Below, one piece after another: positions 41,957 to 50,561 of a stretch of DNA of 64,000 bases (position 1 is its first letter; every line of letters begins with the position of its first letter). The translations under genes were made by a program, and so were the position numbers. A model generated the notes under the pieces. The model was not told where the DNA came from, did no database searches, and saw nothing but the letters and a program-made list of their open reading frames with translations. Where the stretch lies: positions 1-64,000 of the forward strand of contig JAIEMQ010000072.1 in NCBI GenBank assembly GCA_019752015.1. The letters are read 5' to 3'. Source of the DNA: Cyanobacteriota bacterium. Its GTDB lineage: Bacteria > Acidobacteriota > Vicinamibacteria > Vicinamibacterales > UBA2999.

Positions 41957-42778
41957 ATGGATATCAATCGCAGAGCGTTCATCGCCAGCCTCGGCGGCAC
42001 GGCCGCCGTCAGCCTGATGGACTCGGAAGCCAAGGCCGACGCACTCGAGCACTGGATGGAAGAACAGCTCGACGAGCAGGTCGCCGCCAACCAGGCCGGC
42101 CAGCGCGAGAAGTTCCCGACCGTCGCCGAAATCGAGGCGCAGATCGAGACGCGCAACTACCGGCGCGGTGCCGGCAGCCTGTTCGTGTCGGGACGCGGCA
42201 ACGTCAAGAAGCTCACGCCGATGCCGAAGAATCCGACGCTCAAGGATTTCTTCGAGCTCCGCTTCGCGCCCGCCAATCACGTGCTGCAGAGCGCGACGCG
42301 CGCGCTGAAGACCGGCATGTCCGAGGAAATCGTCCTCGCCTGCCTGCTGCATGACTGCGTGCTGAATCTGATCAAGCCCGATCACGGCTGGTGGGGCGCG
42401 CAGCTGTTCGAGCCGTACATCCCGGAGAAGTCGACGTTCGCAATCCGCTATCACCAGACGCTCCGCTTCTATCCGGACGCCGACGCGGGTTACGAGTATC
42501 CCGACCAGTACTTCCGGATCTTCGGCGAAGACTACAAGCCGCCACAGCACATCGAGGCGACCTACAAGATGCTCAAGAACCACAAGTGGTACATGGAGCC
42601 CCGCCTCGTGACGGTCAACGACCTCTACGCGTTCGATCCGAACGCCAAGGTCTCGTTCGATCCGTTCACCGACATCGTCGGGCGCCACTTCAAGCAGCCG
42701 AAGGAAGGCCTCGGCAACGACAACAGCCCGAGCGCGCACATGTGGCGCACGCTGGCTAATCCGGACCAGCCCCTGTAA
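41957..42778 (+). CDS. Tat-exported HD-domain-like protein
   Basis: ATG 41957, preceded by GGAGGA, gives 273 residues with a twin-arginine leader (MDINRRAFIASLGGTAAVSL). The metal-ligand pattern of an HD domain is present: His108, LLHD (His132-Asp133), PDHGWWGA (His143), RYHQ (His166) and a later Asp. The PhnZ/inositol-oxygenase side of the HD superfamily has a similar core, so either a hydrolase or a mixed-valent di-iron oxygenase is possible. Tat export would suit a protein folded with metal in the cytosol. The substrate is unknown. Confidence 0.65.
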   Translation: MDINRRAFIASLGGTAAVSLMDSEAKADALEHWMEEQLDEQVAANQAGQREKFPTVAEIEAQIETRNYRRGAGSLFVSGRGNVKKLTPMPKNPTLKDFFELRFAPANHVLQSATRALKTGMSEEIVLACLLHDCVLNLIKPDHGWWGAQLFEPYIPEKSTFAIRYHQTLRFYPDADAGYEYPDQYFRIFGEDYKPPQHIEATYKMLKNHKWYMEPRLVTVNDLYAFDPNAKVSFDPFTDIVGRHFKQPKEGLGNDNSPSAHMWRTLANPDQPL

Positions 42779-42858
42779 AGTTAAAAAGAAAAAGGAAGAA
42801 CGAAAAACAAAATGCGTCGAGAGATCCTTTTTACTTTTTCGTTTTTCCTTTTTACTTT
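42777..42858. repeat. Inverted AAAAAGGAAAAACG repeat encoding a signal peptide
   Basis: The left part (AAAGTTAAAAAGAAAAAGGA and onward, 42777-42808) is roughly complementary to the right part (CCTTTTTACTTTTTCG, TTTTTCCTTTTTACTTT). The right part encodes FTFSFFLFTF, the hydrophobic core of the next protein's signal peptide. Confidence 0.75.
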
Positions 42859-43243
42859 CAGTAACGTCGTCGCGCAGGCCCCAGCGAATTACAAGGGCCT
42901 GCAACTCACTCCGATCAATATAGAGCGCGCGAAGAACGTGGCGCTCATCGACTGCCCGCCCGGGCAGAACAGCGTCCGCGGCAACGCGCGCGGCGAAGAG
43001 GAATTCATCGTCGTCAACGTCGCGTTCAAGGTGACGCCGGCGTTCGACGCCAGGACCATCGTCAAGAAGCCGGTCCTCACCGACGCGTCGGGCAAGACCT
43101 ACAACACGTCCGTGTCGATCATCGACGCCGGCTCGGTGCCGGAGTACAAGTGCGGCTTCCCGTTCCGCGTGCCGCTCGGCACCAAGGCCGCCTCGATCGC
43201 GGTGGACACGACCACGATCAACATCGCGTCCCTCGACAAATAG
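42812..43243 (+). CDS. Small secreted protein of unknown function
   Basis: This is a 143-residue protein. The N-terminus REILFTFSFFLFTFSNVVAQ is a signal peptide whose core is encoded by an A/T-rich repeat arm. The mature region has beta-rich character (ERAKNVALIDCPPGQNSVRG, GEEEFIVVNVAFKVTPAFDA) and two cysteines (LIDCPP and EYKCGFPF) that could form a disulfide. I do not recognise the family. It follows the HD protein by 33 bp and precedes a small methyltransferase gene by 17 bp. Confidence 0.7.
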   Translation: MRREILFTFSFFLFTFSNVVAQAPANYKGLQLTPINIERAKNVALIDCPPGQNSVRGNARGEEEFIVVNVAFKVTPAFDARTIVKKPVLTDASGKTYNTSVSIIDAGSVPEYKCGFPFRVPLGTKAASIAVDTTTINIASLDK

Positions 43244-43260
43244 CCGGTCTCGCCGGAAGC

Positions 43261-43710
43261 GTGAGCGAAGGCGGATTGCAACTCGCGGAGCACGTCGCCG
43301 AGACTCTGGATATCGGTCCCGGCACGCGCGTCTTTGAAGTCGACTGCGGCCGCGGCGAATTCCTCTTCCCGCTTCATCAAAACGGCTACATCGTCGGCGG
43401 CATCGACGGCGATGCGGACGCGATCAGGGCCGCGATCGCGGCGATGCCGGATGGCCTGTTCCAGGTCGGGATGGCGTCGGCACTCGATCCGGCTGTGCCG
43501 TGGGACGTCGTCGTCTGCCGCTCACTCGCCGCCGCACCGTCGAATGACTACATCCGCGGTCTCGTCGCACGCATGTTCGCGAAGGCGACGCACGCCGTGG
43601 CCCTCATCGACGTCCCCGACAAACAACACCAGCCGCTGATGCATGCCCTGACCGAAGCTGGATCGCAGGCGATTCAGATCGAGGGCTCACACATCTTCGC
43701 GCGCGTCTGA
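43261..43710 (+). CDS. Small SAM-dependent methyltransferase-like protein
   Basis: The GTG at 43261 gives 149 residues starting at SEGGLQLAEHVAETLDIGPG. Motif I is TRVFEVDCGRGEFLFPLHQN, motif II GGIDGDADAI, and VPWDVVVCRSLAAAP corresponds to motif IV. The frame extends to 43150 but would overlap the previous gene. At this length it is a minimal class I methyltransferase core without a substrate-binding cap. No signal peptide is seen. The substrate is unknown. Confidence 0.7.
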   Translation: MSEGGLQLAEHVAETLDIGPGTRVFEVDCGRGEFLFPLHQNGYIVGGIDGDADAIRAAIAAMPDGLFQVGMASALDPAVPWDVVVCRSLAAAPSNDYIRGLVARMFAKATHAVALIDVPDKQHQPLMHALTEAGSQAIQIEGSHIFARV

Positions 43711-43771
43711 GATCGTCATCACGCTGTAATTGTTTGTGTCTTCGCGTGTCTAATCGCGAATCCCGCCAGAT

Positions 43772-43815
43772 CGATTGTCAAATGGAAGGGTCAGCTAACC
43801 TATCGGAGACAATCG
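43772..43815 (+). promoter_or_regulatory. Inverted repeat at the 5' side of the small secreted protein gene
   Basis: CGATTGTC (43772-43779) and GACAATCG (43808-43815) can pair, the right arm touching the GGAGAC ribosome binding sequence 4 bp before the ATG. TTGTCA at 43775 also resembles a -35 box, but no convincing -10 follows at normal spacing. Either an operator or an mRNA structure is possible. Confidence 0.3.
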
Positions 43816-43818
43816 ACC

Positions 43819-44136
43819 ATGAAGAAACTCGTAATGCTTGTCTGCGCGCTGGCGATCGCCACGTCCGCGTTCGCCGCCGGTCAGAGCAAGCCCATCACGG
43901 CCAACTACTCGGGCATCGTCGAGAAGTACGACGCCGCCACCAGGACCCTGATCGTCAAGAAGAAGGACAAGCAGGGTGAGTTCATCATCACCGACGCGTC
44001 CGCGGTCGAGCTGAACAAGGCGAAGGCCGATGCCTCCGCGTTCGCCGCCGGCCAGAAGGTCGACGTCGAGTTCGTGATGGACGGCTCGAAGAAAGTCGCG
44101 CAGAAGGTGAAGCTGCAGGGCACGACGACGAAATAA
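43819..44136 (+). CDS. Small secreted lysine-rich protein
   Basis: This is a 105-residue protein with a clear signal peptide (MKKLVMLVCALAIATSAFAA) and a basic beta-rich body (ANYSGIVEKYDAATRTLIVK, GEFIITDASAVELNKAKADA, VDVEFVMDGSKKVAQKVKL). Small periplasmic OB-fold-like proteins look like this, but I cannot name a family. It has a GGAGAC ribosome binding site and is convergent with the oxidase operon across a terminator. Confidence 0.75.
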   Translation: MKKLVMLVCALAIATSAFAAGQSKPITANYSGIVEKYDAATRTLIVKKKDKQGEFIITDASAVELNKAKADASAFAAGQKVDVEFVMDGSKKVAQKVKLQGTTTK

Positions 44137-44160
44137 CATTCGCGCGTCGGCATAAAAACA

Positions 44161-44189
44161 GGCAGGGCGGCAGTTTGTGCCGCCCTGCC
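44161..44189 (-). terminator. Intrinsic terminator of the act/cox operon
   Basis: GGCAGGGCGGC and GCCGCCCTGCC form a perfect 11-bp stem with a 7-nt loop. On the minus strand it is followed by TGTTTTTAT. It lies 3 bp beyond the coxD stop. On the plus strand the tail is GC-rich, so it mainly serves the minus-strand operon. Confidence 0.88.
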
Positions 44190-44192
44190 CGA

Positions 44193-44564
44193 CTAGTGCG
44201 GCGGCGGTGCTCCGGGCGCGCCGAGCACGGAGTCGTCATCGGTCGGCGGCGGCATCGGCGTGAATCCCTTCGACGAGTAGTCAATCAGCATCATGCCCAG
44301 CAGGATCGCGAGGAAGAACAAGCCGGTCGCGACCGTGAGCCTGGTCAGCGGGCTCTGATACTTCACGTGCATGAAGTACCAAATCACCAGCGATGCCTTG
44401 AAGACGGCGATAATCATCGCGACCAGGAAGTTGAACTGGCCGAGGTTGACGAACGCCGCGCCCACCGTCACACCCGTCAGCACCATCAGCGCCAGGAAAA
44501 TCGTGACGTAGAGCGAGACCGGCGACACGTGCCCGGCGCCGTGCGAAGCGTGATCCGACGCCAT
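44193..44564 (-). CDS. coxD: Cytochrome c oxidase subunit IV
   Basis: ATG 44564 gives a 123-residue membrane protein with three hydrophobic helices (LYVTIFLALMVLTGVTVGAA, NFLVAMIIAVFKASLVIWYF, LTVATGLFFLAILLGMMLID). FKASLVIWYFMHVKY is typical of the caa3/prokaryotic subunit IV family, which stabilises the oxidase core. The start overlaps the coxC stop by 1 bp (TAATG). A proline-rich cytoplasmic or periplasmic tail ends the protein just before the operon terminator. Confidence 0.92.
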   Translation of the reverse strand: MASDHASHGAGHVSPVSLYVTIFLALMVLTGVTVGAAFVNLGQFNFLVAMIIAVFKASLVIWYFMHVKYQSPLTRLTVATGLFFLAILLGMMLIDYSSKGFTPMPPPTDDDSVLGAPGAPPPH

Positions 44565-45331
44565 TACTGGTGCCTCTCGACAAGGTAAAGCAGCGGGAAC
44601 AGGAAAATCCACACAATGTCGACGAAGTGCCAGTAGAGGCCGCTCATCTCCACGGGCGTGTAGTACTGGTCGTCGAATTTGCCCTGCCACGCCATCCACG
44701 TGATCACGGACATCAAACCAATGCCGATGATCATGTGCAGTGCGTGCAGGCCCGTCATCGTGAAATACAGGCTGAAGTAGATCTGCGTGGTCCGCTGCAG
44801 CTGCCCGGGTGACAGCGCCAGTTGACGATGCGCGGCGCCTGGTGCGGGCGCGGCATGCTCCCCGCCCGCGGCGGCGGCTCGCTCGTCGTGGTACATCCAG
44901 TTGTAGGTCGCGCCGGGCACTTCGTAGTTCGCAAACTTGTCCTGGTATTCGATGACCTTCACGCCGAGGAAGACGGCGCCGAGGATCATCGTGAGGATCA
45001 GCCAGTTCACCGTCGCGGTGCGCTTGTTGGTCTGCGCGCCCCTGACCGCCATCGCCATCGTCAACGAGCTGCCGATCAGCACGGCGGTGTTGAGGCCGCC
45101 CCAGAACAGGCTCAGGCGGCGGCTGGCTTCGGCGAACGCCTCGAAGTACCAGACGCGGTAAATCATATAGGCCGCGAACAGGCCGCCGAAGAACAGGATT
45201 TCGGTGAGCAGGAACACCCACATCCCGAGGACCGCGGCTTCCTTCTGCTGCGGCATCGTGTCGAAATGATGCTGCTGCGCCGGATGGTGCGCGTGCGCGT
45301 GATGGTCTGCCTGCGCGACCGCGTTAGACAC
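44564..45331 (-). CDS. coxC: Cytochrome c oxidase subunit III
   Basis: This is a 255-residue seven-helix subunit III. The N-terminus is histidine-rich ([20 protein letters not shown]) and could bind metal. Helices include [48 protein letters not shown] and [20 protein letters not shown]. The C-terminus [20 protein letters not shown] is diagnostic. A region of about 25 residues rich in Ala/Gly ([20 protein letters not shown]) lengthens one loop. It overlaps the coxA stop by 8 bp. Confidence 0.95.
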   Translation of the reverse strand: MSNAVAQADHHAHAHHPAQQHHFDTMPQQKEAAVLGMWVFLLTEILFFGGLFAAYMIYRVWYFEAFAEASRRLSLFWGGLNTAVLIGSSLTMAMAVRGAQTNKRTATVNWLILTMILGAVFLGVKVIEYQDKFANYEVPGATYNWMYHDERAAAAGGEHAAPAPGAAHRQLALSPGQLQRTTQIYFSLYFTMTGLHALHMIIGIGLMSVITWMAWQGKFDDQYYTPVEMSGLYWHFVDIVWIFLFPLLYLVERHQ

Positions 45332-46949
45332 GTTCTTTCTCCTTGACGACGGAGTGCTCGTACTCGTAAGGCTCGTTGATCACTTCAGGAACCTCGACGA
45401 AGTTTTCGGTCAGCGGCGGCGACTGCAGGTGCCATTCGAGGCCCGAGGCGCCCCATGGGTTCGGACCGGCGACCGCGCCCCTTCTCAGCGAGTACAGGAA
45501 ATAGAGCACCGGCAGCACGTAGCCGAGGCCGAGCACCGTCGCCCCCGCCGACGACATCACGTTCAGCACCTGCATTTCATCCGGATACGAGTGATAGCGG
45601 CGCGGCATGCCGAGGTAGCCGACCACGAACTGCGGGAAGAACGTGACGTTGAATCCGACGAACACCATGATCGCCGAGACGCGGGAGAAGAACTCCGAGT
45701 ACATCCGGCCGGTCATCTTCGGCCACCAGAAGTGCAGGCCGCCCAGGTAGCCCATGATCGCGCCGCCGACCATGATGTAGTGGAAGTGCGCCACCACGAA
45801 GTAGGTGTCGTGCATGTGGACGTCGAGGCCGAGCGTCGCGAGGAACAGGCCGGTCAGGCCGCCGATCGCGAACAGCCCCATGAAACCGTAGGCGTAGAGC
45901 ATCGGTGTGTCGAACGACACCGAGCCCTTGTAGAGCGTGGCGGACCAGTTGAACACCTTCACCGCCGACGGAATCGCGACCGAGAAGCTGAGGAACGAGA
46001 ACACCATGGCGGCGTAGGTCGAAATGCCGGCCACGAACATATGGTGCGCCCACACGATGAAGCCGAACACCGCGATCGCCAGCGACGAGAAAGCGACGAA
46101 GCTATAACCGAAGATCGTCTTGCGCGAGAACGTCGAGATCAGCTCGCTCTGCACGCCGAGCGCCGGCAGGATCATGATGTAGACCGCCGGGTGCGAGTAG
46201 AACCAGAACAGGTGCTGGAACAGCACCGGGTCGCCGCCGCGGGCGGCGTCGAAAATGCCGAAGCCAAGGCCGCGCTCGACGCCCAGCATCACGAGCGTAA
46301 TGGCGATCACGGGGGTGCCGAGCACCTGCACCAGGCTGGTGGCGTAGTGCGCCCACACGAACAGCGGCAGCCGGAACCAGGTCATGCCCGGGGCGCGCAT
46401 GCGGTGGATGGTGACGATGAAGTTGAGGCCGGTCAGGATCGACGAGAAGCCGGCGATGAAAATGCCGACCGCGGTCGGCACGACGCTGGTGTTCGAGGCC
46501 GTAGCGCTGTACGGCGTGTAGAAGGTCCAGCCGGTATCGACTCCGCCGACGACCATCGAGTAGAGCGTGAAGGCGGCACCGATCCAGAAAATGTAGAGGC
46601 TCAGCAGGTTGATGCGCGGAAACGCCAGGTCCTTGGCGCCGATCATCGGCGGGATCAGGAAGTTGCCGAGCACCGCGGGGATCGACGGGATCAGGAAGAA
46701 GAACACCATGATCACGCCGTGCATGGTGAAGAACTTGTTGTAGGTGTCGGCGGTGACGAAGTCGCCCTGCGGCGTGGCGAGCTCGAACCGGATGCCGACG
46801 GCGAACATGCCGCCGATGAAGAACATGATCGAGATCGACATCAGGTACATGATGGCGATCCGTTTGTGGTCCTTCGTAAACAGCCACGACCTCAGGCTGT
46901 GGCCGTCGTTCAGGTAATGGCGTCCCGGAATCTTCAGCGTGTCCAACAT
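45324..46949 (-). CDS. coxA: Cytochrome c oxidase subunit I (A2-type haem-copper oxidase)
   Basis: This is the 541-residue, 12-helix catalytic subunit that reduces oxygen to water and pumps protons. Ligand signatures are [13 protein letters not shown] (low-spin haem His), [18 protein letters not shown] (CuB His and the cross-linked Tyr), WAHHMFVAG (CuB histidine pair) and [15 protein letters not shown] (haem a3 and haem a ligands). Where A1 enzymes have the Glu of GHPEVY, this has YSHPAVY, the Tyr-Ser motif of A2-type oxidases such as the Rhodothermus caa3. It lies 2 bp after coxB. Confidence 0.97.
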   Translation of the reverse strand: MLDTLKIPGRHYLNDGHSLRSWLFTKDHKRIAIMYLMSISIMFFIGGMFAVGIRFELATPQGDFVTADTYNKFFTMHGVIMVFFFLIPSIPAVLGNFLIPPMIGAKDLAFPRINLLSLYIFWIGAAFTLYSMVVGGVDTGWTFYTPYSATASNTSVVPTAVGIFIAGFSSILTGLNFIVTIHRMRAPGMTWFRLPLFVWAHYATSLVQVLGTPVIAITLVMLGVERGLGFGIFDAARGGDPVLFQHLFWFYSHPAVYIMILPALGVQSELISTFSRKTIFGYSFVAFSSLAIAVFGFIVWAHHMFVAGISTYAAMVFSFLSFSVAIPSAVKVFNWSATLYKGSVSFDTPMLYAYGFMGLFAIGGLTGLFLATLGLDVHMHDTYFVVAHFHYIMVGGAIMGYLGGLHFWWPKMTGRMYSEFFSRVSAIMVFVGFNVTFFPQFVVGYLGMPRRYHSYPDEMQVLNVMSSAGATVLGLGYVLPVLYFLYSLRRGAVAGPNPWGASGLEWHLQSPPLTENFVEVPEVINEPYEYEHSVVKEKERV

Positions 46950-46951
46950 GA

Positions 46952-47959
46952 TTATTTCTTCTCCGGCCGGTCCGGCGCAGCGCCTGTGGCGGCGGGTGGG
47001 GCGGCCGGCGCCGCCGTCGTCGCCCCCTTCGGCGACATCGATTTCACGTGTTCGATGAGGGCGATCAGGTTCTCTTCGCTGATGAGGCCCTGGAAGGTCG
47101 GCATCAGGGGTTTGAAACCGTTCACGATCTTCGCCTGCGAGTTCAGGATCGACTCGCGCAGGTAGGCGTCGTCAACCACCGCCGTCGATCCGTCCTGCAG
47201 GGTCACGGTCGTGCCGACGATGTCGCGTAATGAGGGGCCGCGGCCCTGGCCGGCGTCGAGGTGGCAGGTGTCGCACTGCAGGCTCGTGAACAGCTTCGCG
47301 CCGCGCTGCGCCAGCGTGCCCTCGATGCCGCCGCCCTGGAGCCACGCCTGATACTGCGGCGGATCGAGCACCGTCACGCTGCCGATCATGCCGGCGTGGT
47401 TGGTGCCGCAATACTCGGTGCAGAAAATATGGTACGTGCCGGGCGCCTGCGCCTCGAACCACAGCTCGGTGTAGCGCCCGGGAATCGCGTCCATCTTCGT
47501 GCGGAACGACGGGAAATACAGGCTGTGCAGCACGTCTTCCGAGCTGATCGTGATCTTGATCGGCCGGCCGGCCGGAATGTGCAGCTCGTTGATCTCACGC
47601 TGGCCTTCCAGGTGCTGGAACTTCCACATCCACTGCTTGCCCACCGCGTAGATCTGCATCGCCTCGTCGGGCGGACGCCGCAGGTGATAGAACACCGATG
47701 CGCCCCAGCCGAACATCACCATCGCGATGAGGGTGGGAATGACGCTCCACAGCAGTTCCAGCGGCAGGCTGCCCTCGATGCGCGCGCCAATCTCGCCGTC
47801 GTGGTTGCGGTGGTAGCGAAGGCCGAAGTAAATCACCGACACCGCCACCGCCAGTGCGAAGAACGCGCTGACGGTGAAGATGAAGAAATACAGCGCGTCG
47901 ACGTCCTTGGCGAACGTCGAAGCCTGCTCGGGGAAAATCGGAATGCCGAAAATTTTCAT
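46952..47959 (-). CDS. coxB: Cytochrome c oxidase subunit II with fused cytochrome c (caa3 type)
   Basis: ATG 47959 overlaps the SCO1 stop by 4 bp and gives 335 residues. Two membrane helices ([20 protein letters not shown] and [19 protein letters not shown]) precede the CuA cupredoxin domain, with ligands in [13 protein letters not shown] fused cytochrome c domain follows, with CDTCH and a probable Met ligand in [12 protein letters not shown]. The tail is alanine/proline-rich. Such fusions receive electrons directly from a membrane complex, consistent with the adjoining Alternative Complex III. Confidence 0.96.
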   Translation of the reverse strand: MKIFGIPIFPEQASTFAKDVDALYFFIFTVSAFFALAVAVSVIYFGLRYHRNHDGEIGARIEGSLPLELLWSVIPTLIAMVMFGWGASVFYHLRRPPDEAMQIYAVGKQWMWKFQHLEGQREINELHIPAGRPIKITISSEDVLHSLYFPSFRTKMDAIPGRYTELWFEAQAPGTYHIFCTEYCGTNHAGMIGSVTVLDPPQYQAWLQGGGIEGTLAQRGAKLFTSLQCDTCHLDAGQGRGPSLRDIVGTTVTLQDGSTAVVDDAYLRESILNSQAKIVNGFKPLMPTFQGLISEENLIALIEHVKSMSPKGATTAAPAAPPAATGAAPDRPEKK

Positions 47960-48804
47960 GAGCTGGTGTCCGGCCGCCTGTGGTCCCACCGGAGGGAAGC
48001 AACTACAAAACCTGCGAGCGCCAGCATCGTCACCGCGCCGCCAATCCGCACCACCCGCATCGCCACCAGGCCGTAACCGCCCTTCCCGGCATCGTAGTGA
48101 TAGCAATAGAGCAACAGCTTGTCGGCAAGCGTGCCGATCGTTTCATTCGACGACTCGATCAGCGCGAACTTGACGTCGCGCGGCGAATAGTCGATGCCGA
48201 AGAAATATCGCGACACTTTGCCCGCCGGCGTCGTCACGACAATGCCGCTCGGATGCGCGAACTGGTGCGAGGCCTCGTCCCACGTGAAGTTGAAGCCCGC
48301 GGCCCGGGTCAGCGCATCGATCGCGGCTTGATCGCCGGTCAGGAAGTGCCAGCCCTGCTCCGCTTCCGGCCGCTGGTAGCGCTCGAGATACGCCTTCTTC
48401 TTGCCCGCCGCCAGCACCGGCGTTTCCTTCGGATCGAAGCTGACGGTGACGACGTCGAATTCCCTGCCCACCGTTTCGTTCAACACGCGTAGTGAGCTTT
48501 CGAGGCCGTTCAGCACCTGCGTGCAGAGCATCGGGCACTCGTAATACACGAACGTCAGCACCACCGGCTTGCGGCCATAGAAATCGCCGAGCTTCACCGT
48601 CCGCCCGCTCTCGTCCTTGAACTCCACATCGAGCGGCAGCTGTTCGTTCAAGCGCTGCTCGAACGACACCTTGCTCAACACATTCGGCACCTGGCTCGAC
48701 GGCATCGTCGGATCCGGGCGGACGCCGGGAGCGTTGCCCTGCGCCGACACGAAGGCCGGCATGAGCACGATGCTCATCACGATCAGGGCCATTCGAGTCT
48801 TCAC
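47956..48804 (-). CDS. SCO1/SenC-type copper chaperone
   Basis: From GTG 48804 (KTRMALIVMSIVLMPAFVSA leader; ATG 48792 and GTG 48810 are alternatives) this is a 282-residue membrane-anchored thioredoxin-fold protein. It delivers copper to the CuA site of CoxB. The copper ligands are CPMLC (in VVLTFVYYECPMLCTQVLNG) and a later His in HFLTGDQ or HQFAHPSG. A C-terminal membrane helix (GGAVTMLALAGFVVASLRWD) is unusual for SCO1 and may anchor it beside the oxidase. It lies directly upstream of coxB, overlapping its start. Confidence 0.93.
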   Translation of the reverse strand: MKTRMALIVMSIVLMPAFVSAQGNAPGVRPDPTMPSSQVPNVLSKVSFEQRLNEQLPLDVEFKDESGRTVKLGDFYGRKPVVLTFVYYECPMLCTQVLNGLESSLRVLNETVGREFDVVTVSFDPKETPVLAAGKKKAYLERYQRPEAEQGWHFLTGDQAAIDALTRAAGFNFTWDEASHQFAHPSGIVVTTPAGKVSRYFFGIDYSPRDVKFALIESSNETIGTLADKLLLYCYHYDAGKGGYGLVAMRVVRIGGAVTMLALAGFVVASLRWDHRRPDTSS

Positions 48805-48850
48805 GATCACCAGATCACCAGATCACCAGATCAAAAGGTCAACAGATTCA
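48803..48850. repeat. 8-bp periodic array CAGATCAC in the act/cox operon
   Basis: Units ACGATCAC, CAGATCAC, CAGATCAC, CAGATCAA, AAGGTCAA and CAGATTCA fill the gap between the SCO1 start and the upstream small membrane protein stop. The array matches that at 24086-24125, including the AAGGTCA variant and the CAGATTC ending. Confidence 0.88.
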
Positions 48851-49327
48851 CCGAGGCACGATGGTCCGCCCGGATGAACTGTCCTGTGTCACAACGTCCA
48901 GCGCGTTGCCGCCTTCAGCGCGCGCGGGAAAGCCGCGCTGCAGCATTACTTCCATGGCGCGATCGATCGGGATGTGCGTGACGCCGCCGTCCTTGTCGAC
49001 CCAGCCGTAGCCGGTCAGCTGCTTGTCTTCTTCCGCGCGCAGTTCGAACACGTCCTTGAACGGCTGCCTCTGCAGGTTCGGCATCGGCGGCTCCTTCGGC
49101 CCGCTGATCGCGAGCGGATACTTCCGCGCCCGCGTGTCGGCGGACTTCGCCTGCGACTCGAACAGCCAGAACGCGCCCCAGACGATGCCGACCGAGATCA
49201 GCATCGACACGGCCAGCCACAGCGCGAACTTGTAGCCGACGGCAACGTCGATGTCGGTGTGCTCGTGCTTCGCTCCAGGCGGAGTCGGACCGTACTCGAG
49301 ATCGTGCCCGCTGACGTGTTCACTCAT
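48848..49327 (-). CDS. Small membrane protein of the ACIII/caa3 locus
   Basis: ATG 49327 gives 159 residues: a charged N-terminus (SEHVSGHDLEYGPTPPGAKH), one membrane helix (FALWLAVSMLISVGIVWGAF) and a periplasmic domain. That domain has PMPNLQRQPFKDVFELRAEE and YGWVDKDGGVTHIPIDRAME. Proteins of this type accompany ACIII-oxidase clusters; a structural or assembly role is inferred from position only. The upstream frame to 49366 reads through a 7-bp DNA repeat and is not a likely start. Confidence 0.75.
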   Translation of the reverse strand: MSEHVSGHDLEYGPTPPGAKHEHTDIDVAVGYKFALWLAVSMLISVGIVWGAFWLFESQAKSADTRARKYPLAISGPKEPPMPNLQRQPFKDVFELRAEEDKQLTGYGWVDKDGGVTHIPIDRAMEVMLQRGFPARAEGGNALDVVTQDSSSGRTIVPR

Positions 49328-49329
49328 CG

Positions 49330-49350
49330 TTCTGCCTTCTGCCTTCTGCC
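49330..49350. repeat. Three tandem copies of TTCTGCC
   Basis: The 7-mer array lies between ActF and the small membrane protein start. It is the same unit as the larger inverted arrays at 12332-12421. Confidence 0.85.
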
Positions 49351-49355
49351 TTCCA

Positions 49356-50561
49356 TCAGTGGACATGGTGATGCAGCGCCTTGTCTAAATCCGGATCGTT
49401 GACCGGCAGCAGCGATCGGCCGCCGAGGTTCGACACGAACAGCGAAATGAAAATCCCGCCCAGCGCGAGCGGCAGCGCGACGTCGAGCAGGTTGATCGTC
49501 ATGCCGTCCTTGTGCAGCTCCGGGGCAACATGCCAGAAGTACTCGGCCAGCCGCGCGATCAGCAGCCAGGTCGCGATGACGCGGAGCCGCGTGACGCTGC
49601 GCTTCAAATCGCGTGACAGCAACAGCGCGTACGGCACCATGAAGTGGCCGACGACAATGAAAATGCTGAGGAACTTCCAGGTGTTCTCCCAGCGATCCAG
49701 GTAGTGCGGAATCTCTTCCGGGATGTTCGCCGACCAGATGATCAGGAACTGCGAGAACGACAGGTACGCCCACAGCATCAGGAACGCGAACAGCAGCTTC
49801 CCGAGATCGTGGAAGTGGTGATTGGTGATGACGCGGTTGAGCGGCGCGGTCTGCGCGAGCATTGCCAGCACGCAGATGCCGAACGCGAACGCCGACAGGC
49901 CCTGGCCGCCGACGTAGAGCATGCCCCAGATCGTCGAGAACCAGTGCGGGTTGACCGACATCGTCCAGTCGACCATCGCGAAGGTGACGGTCAGGCCGTA
50001 GATCACCAGGCCGGCGCCGGACAGCCTCGACATCTTGTCCAGCAGCGCGACGTCGCCGGTGCGATCGTGCTCGGCCGACCACTTCGACAGCAGCAAGCCA
50101 ATCAGGTTCCAGACCGCGAAGTAGATCCCCTGCCGGATGTAGAAGAACGTGGTGTTGAGATACGGCGTCTTGGCCTGGATGATCGGATCATTGGCCGCCG
50201 CCGCGTGCGTCCACTCGTAGAGCGAGTGCATGCCGAAGACGATCGGCAGGAACAGCAGCGTCATGATCGGCATCGTTCGCACGGCCGCTTCGAAGGGCCG
50301 GCGCAGCACGATCCCCCACACGCCGCCGGACAGGTGCTGGACCATCAGCAGCGCCAGGCAGCCGAGCACGACGCCCATCCAGAACGTGTAGGCGACCAGA
50401 TACGCCTGGAAGAAGCGATCGACGCCAAACTCGCCCGACATGAAGAAGCCGGCAATCGCCAGCACGACGCCGAGCACGCCGGCGATCATGCCGAACTGGC
50501 GCATGCCCGGCAGCGCCACGCCGGACGGTGTATAGGTTTCCGAAGTCGCAACCGCTGACAC
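49356..50561 (-). CDS. actF: Alternative Complex III subunit ActF (NrfD-like)
   Basis: This is a 401-residue integral membrane protein with about ten helices, a shorter paralog of ActC. It belongs to the quinol:electron-acceptor oxidoreductase ACIII. The N-terminus (SGVALPGMRQFGMIAGVLGV) and segments such as FFYIRQGIYFAVWNLIGLLL, WTMSVNPHWFSTIWGMLYVG and FSQFLIIWSANIPEEIPHYL are typical. GTG is the start codon, overlapping the ActE stop by 1 bp (TAGTG). The C-terminal LPVNDPDLDKALHHHVH resembles other ActF tails. Confidence 0.93.
   Translation of the reverse strand: MSAVATSETYTPSGVALPGMRQFGMIAGVLGVVLAIAGFFMSGEFGVDRFFQAYLVAYTFWMGVVLGCLALLMVQHLSGGVWGIVLRRPFEAAVRTMPIMTLLFLPIVFGMHSLYEWTHAAAANDPIIQAKTPYLNTTFFYIRQGIYFAVWNLIGLLLSKWSAEHDRTGDVALLDKMSRLSGAGLVIYGLTVTFAMVDWTMSVNPHWFSTIWGMLYVGGQGLSAFAFGICVLAMLAQTAPLNRVITNHHFHDLGKLLFAFLMLWAYLSFSQFLIIWSANIPEEIPHYLDRWENTWKFLSIFIVVGHFMVPYALLLSRDLKRSVTRLRVIATWLLIARLAEYFWHVAPELHKDGMTINLLDVALPLALGGIFISLFVSNLGGRSLLPVNDPDLDKALHHHVH

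Noticed and set aside
45354-47165. 603-codon plus-strand open frame opposite coxA
   Set aside because: Extremely rich in Arg, His, Glu and Asp; a mirror of the coxA coding sequence.
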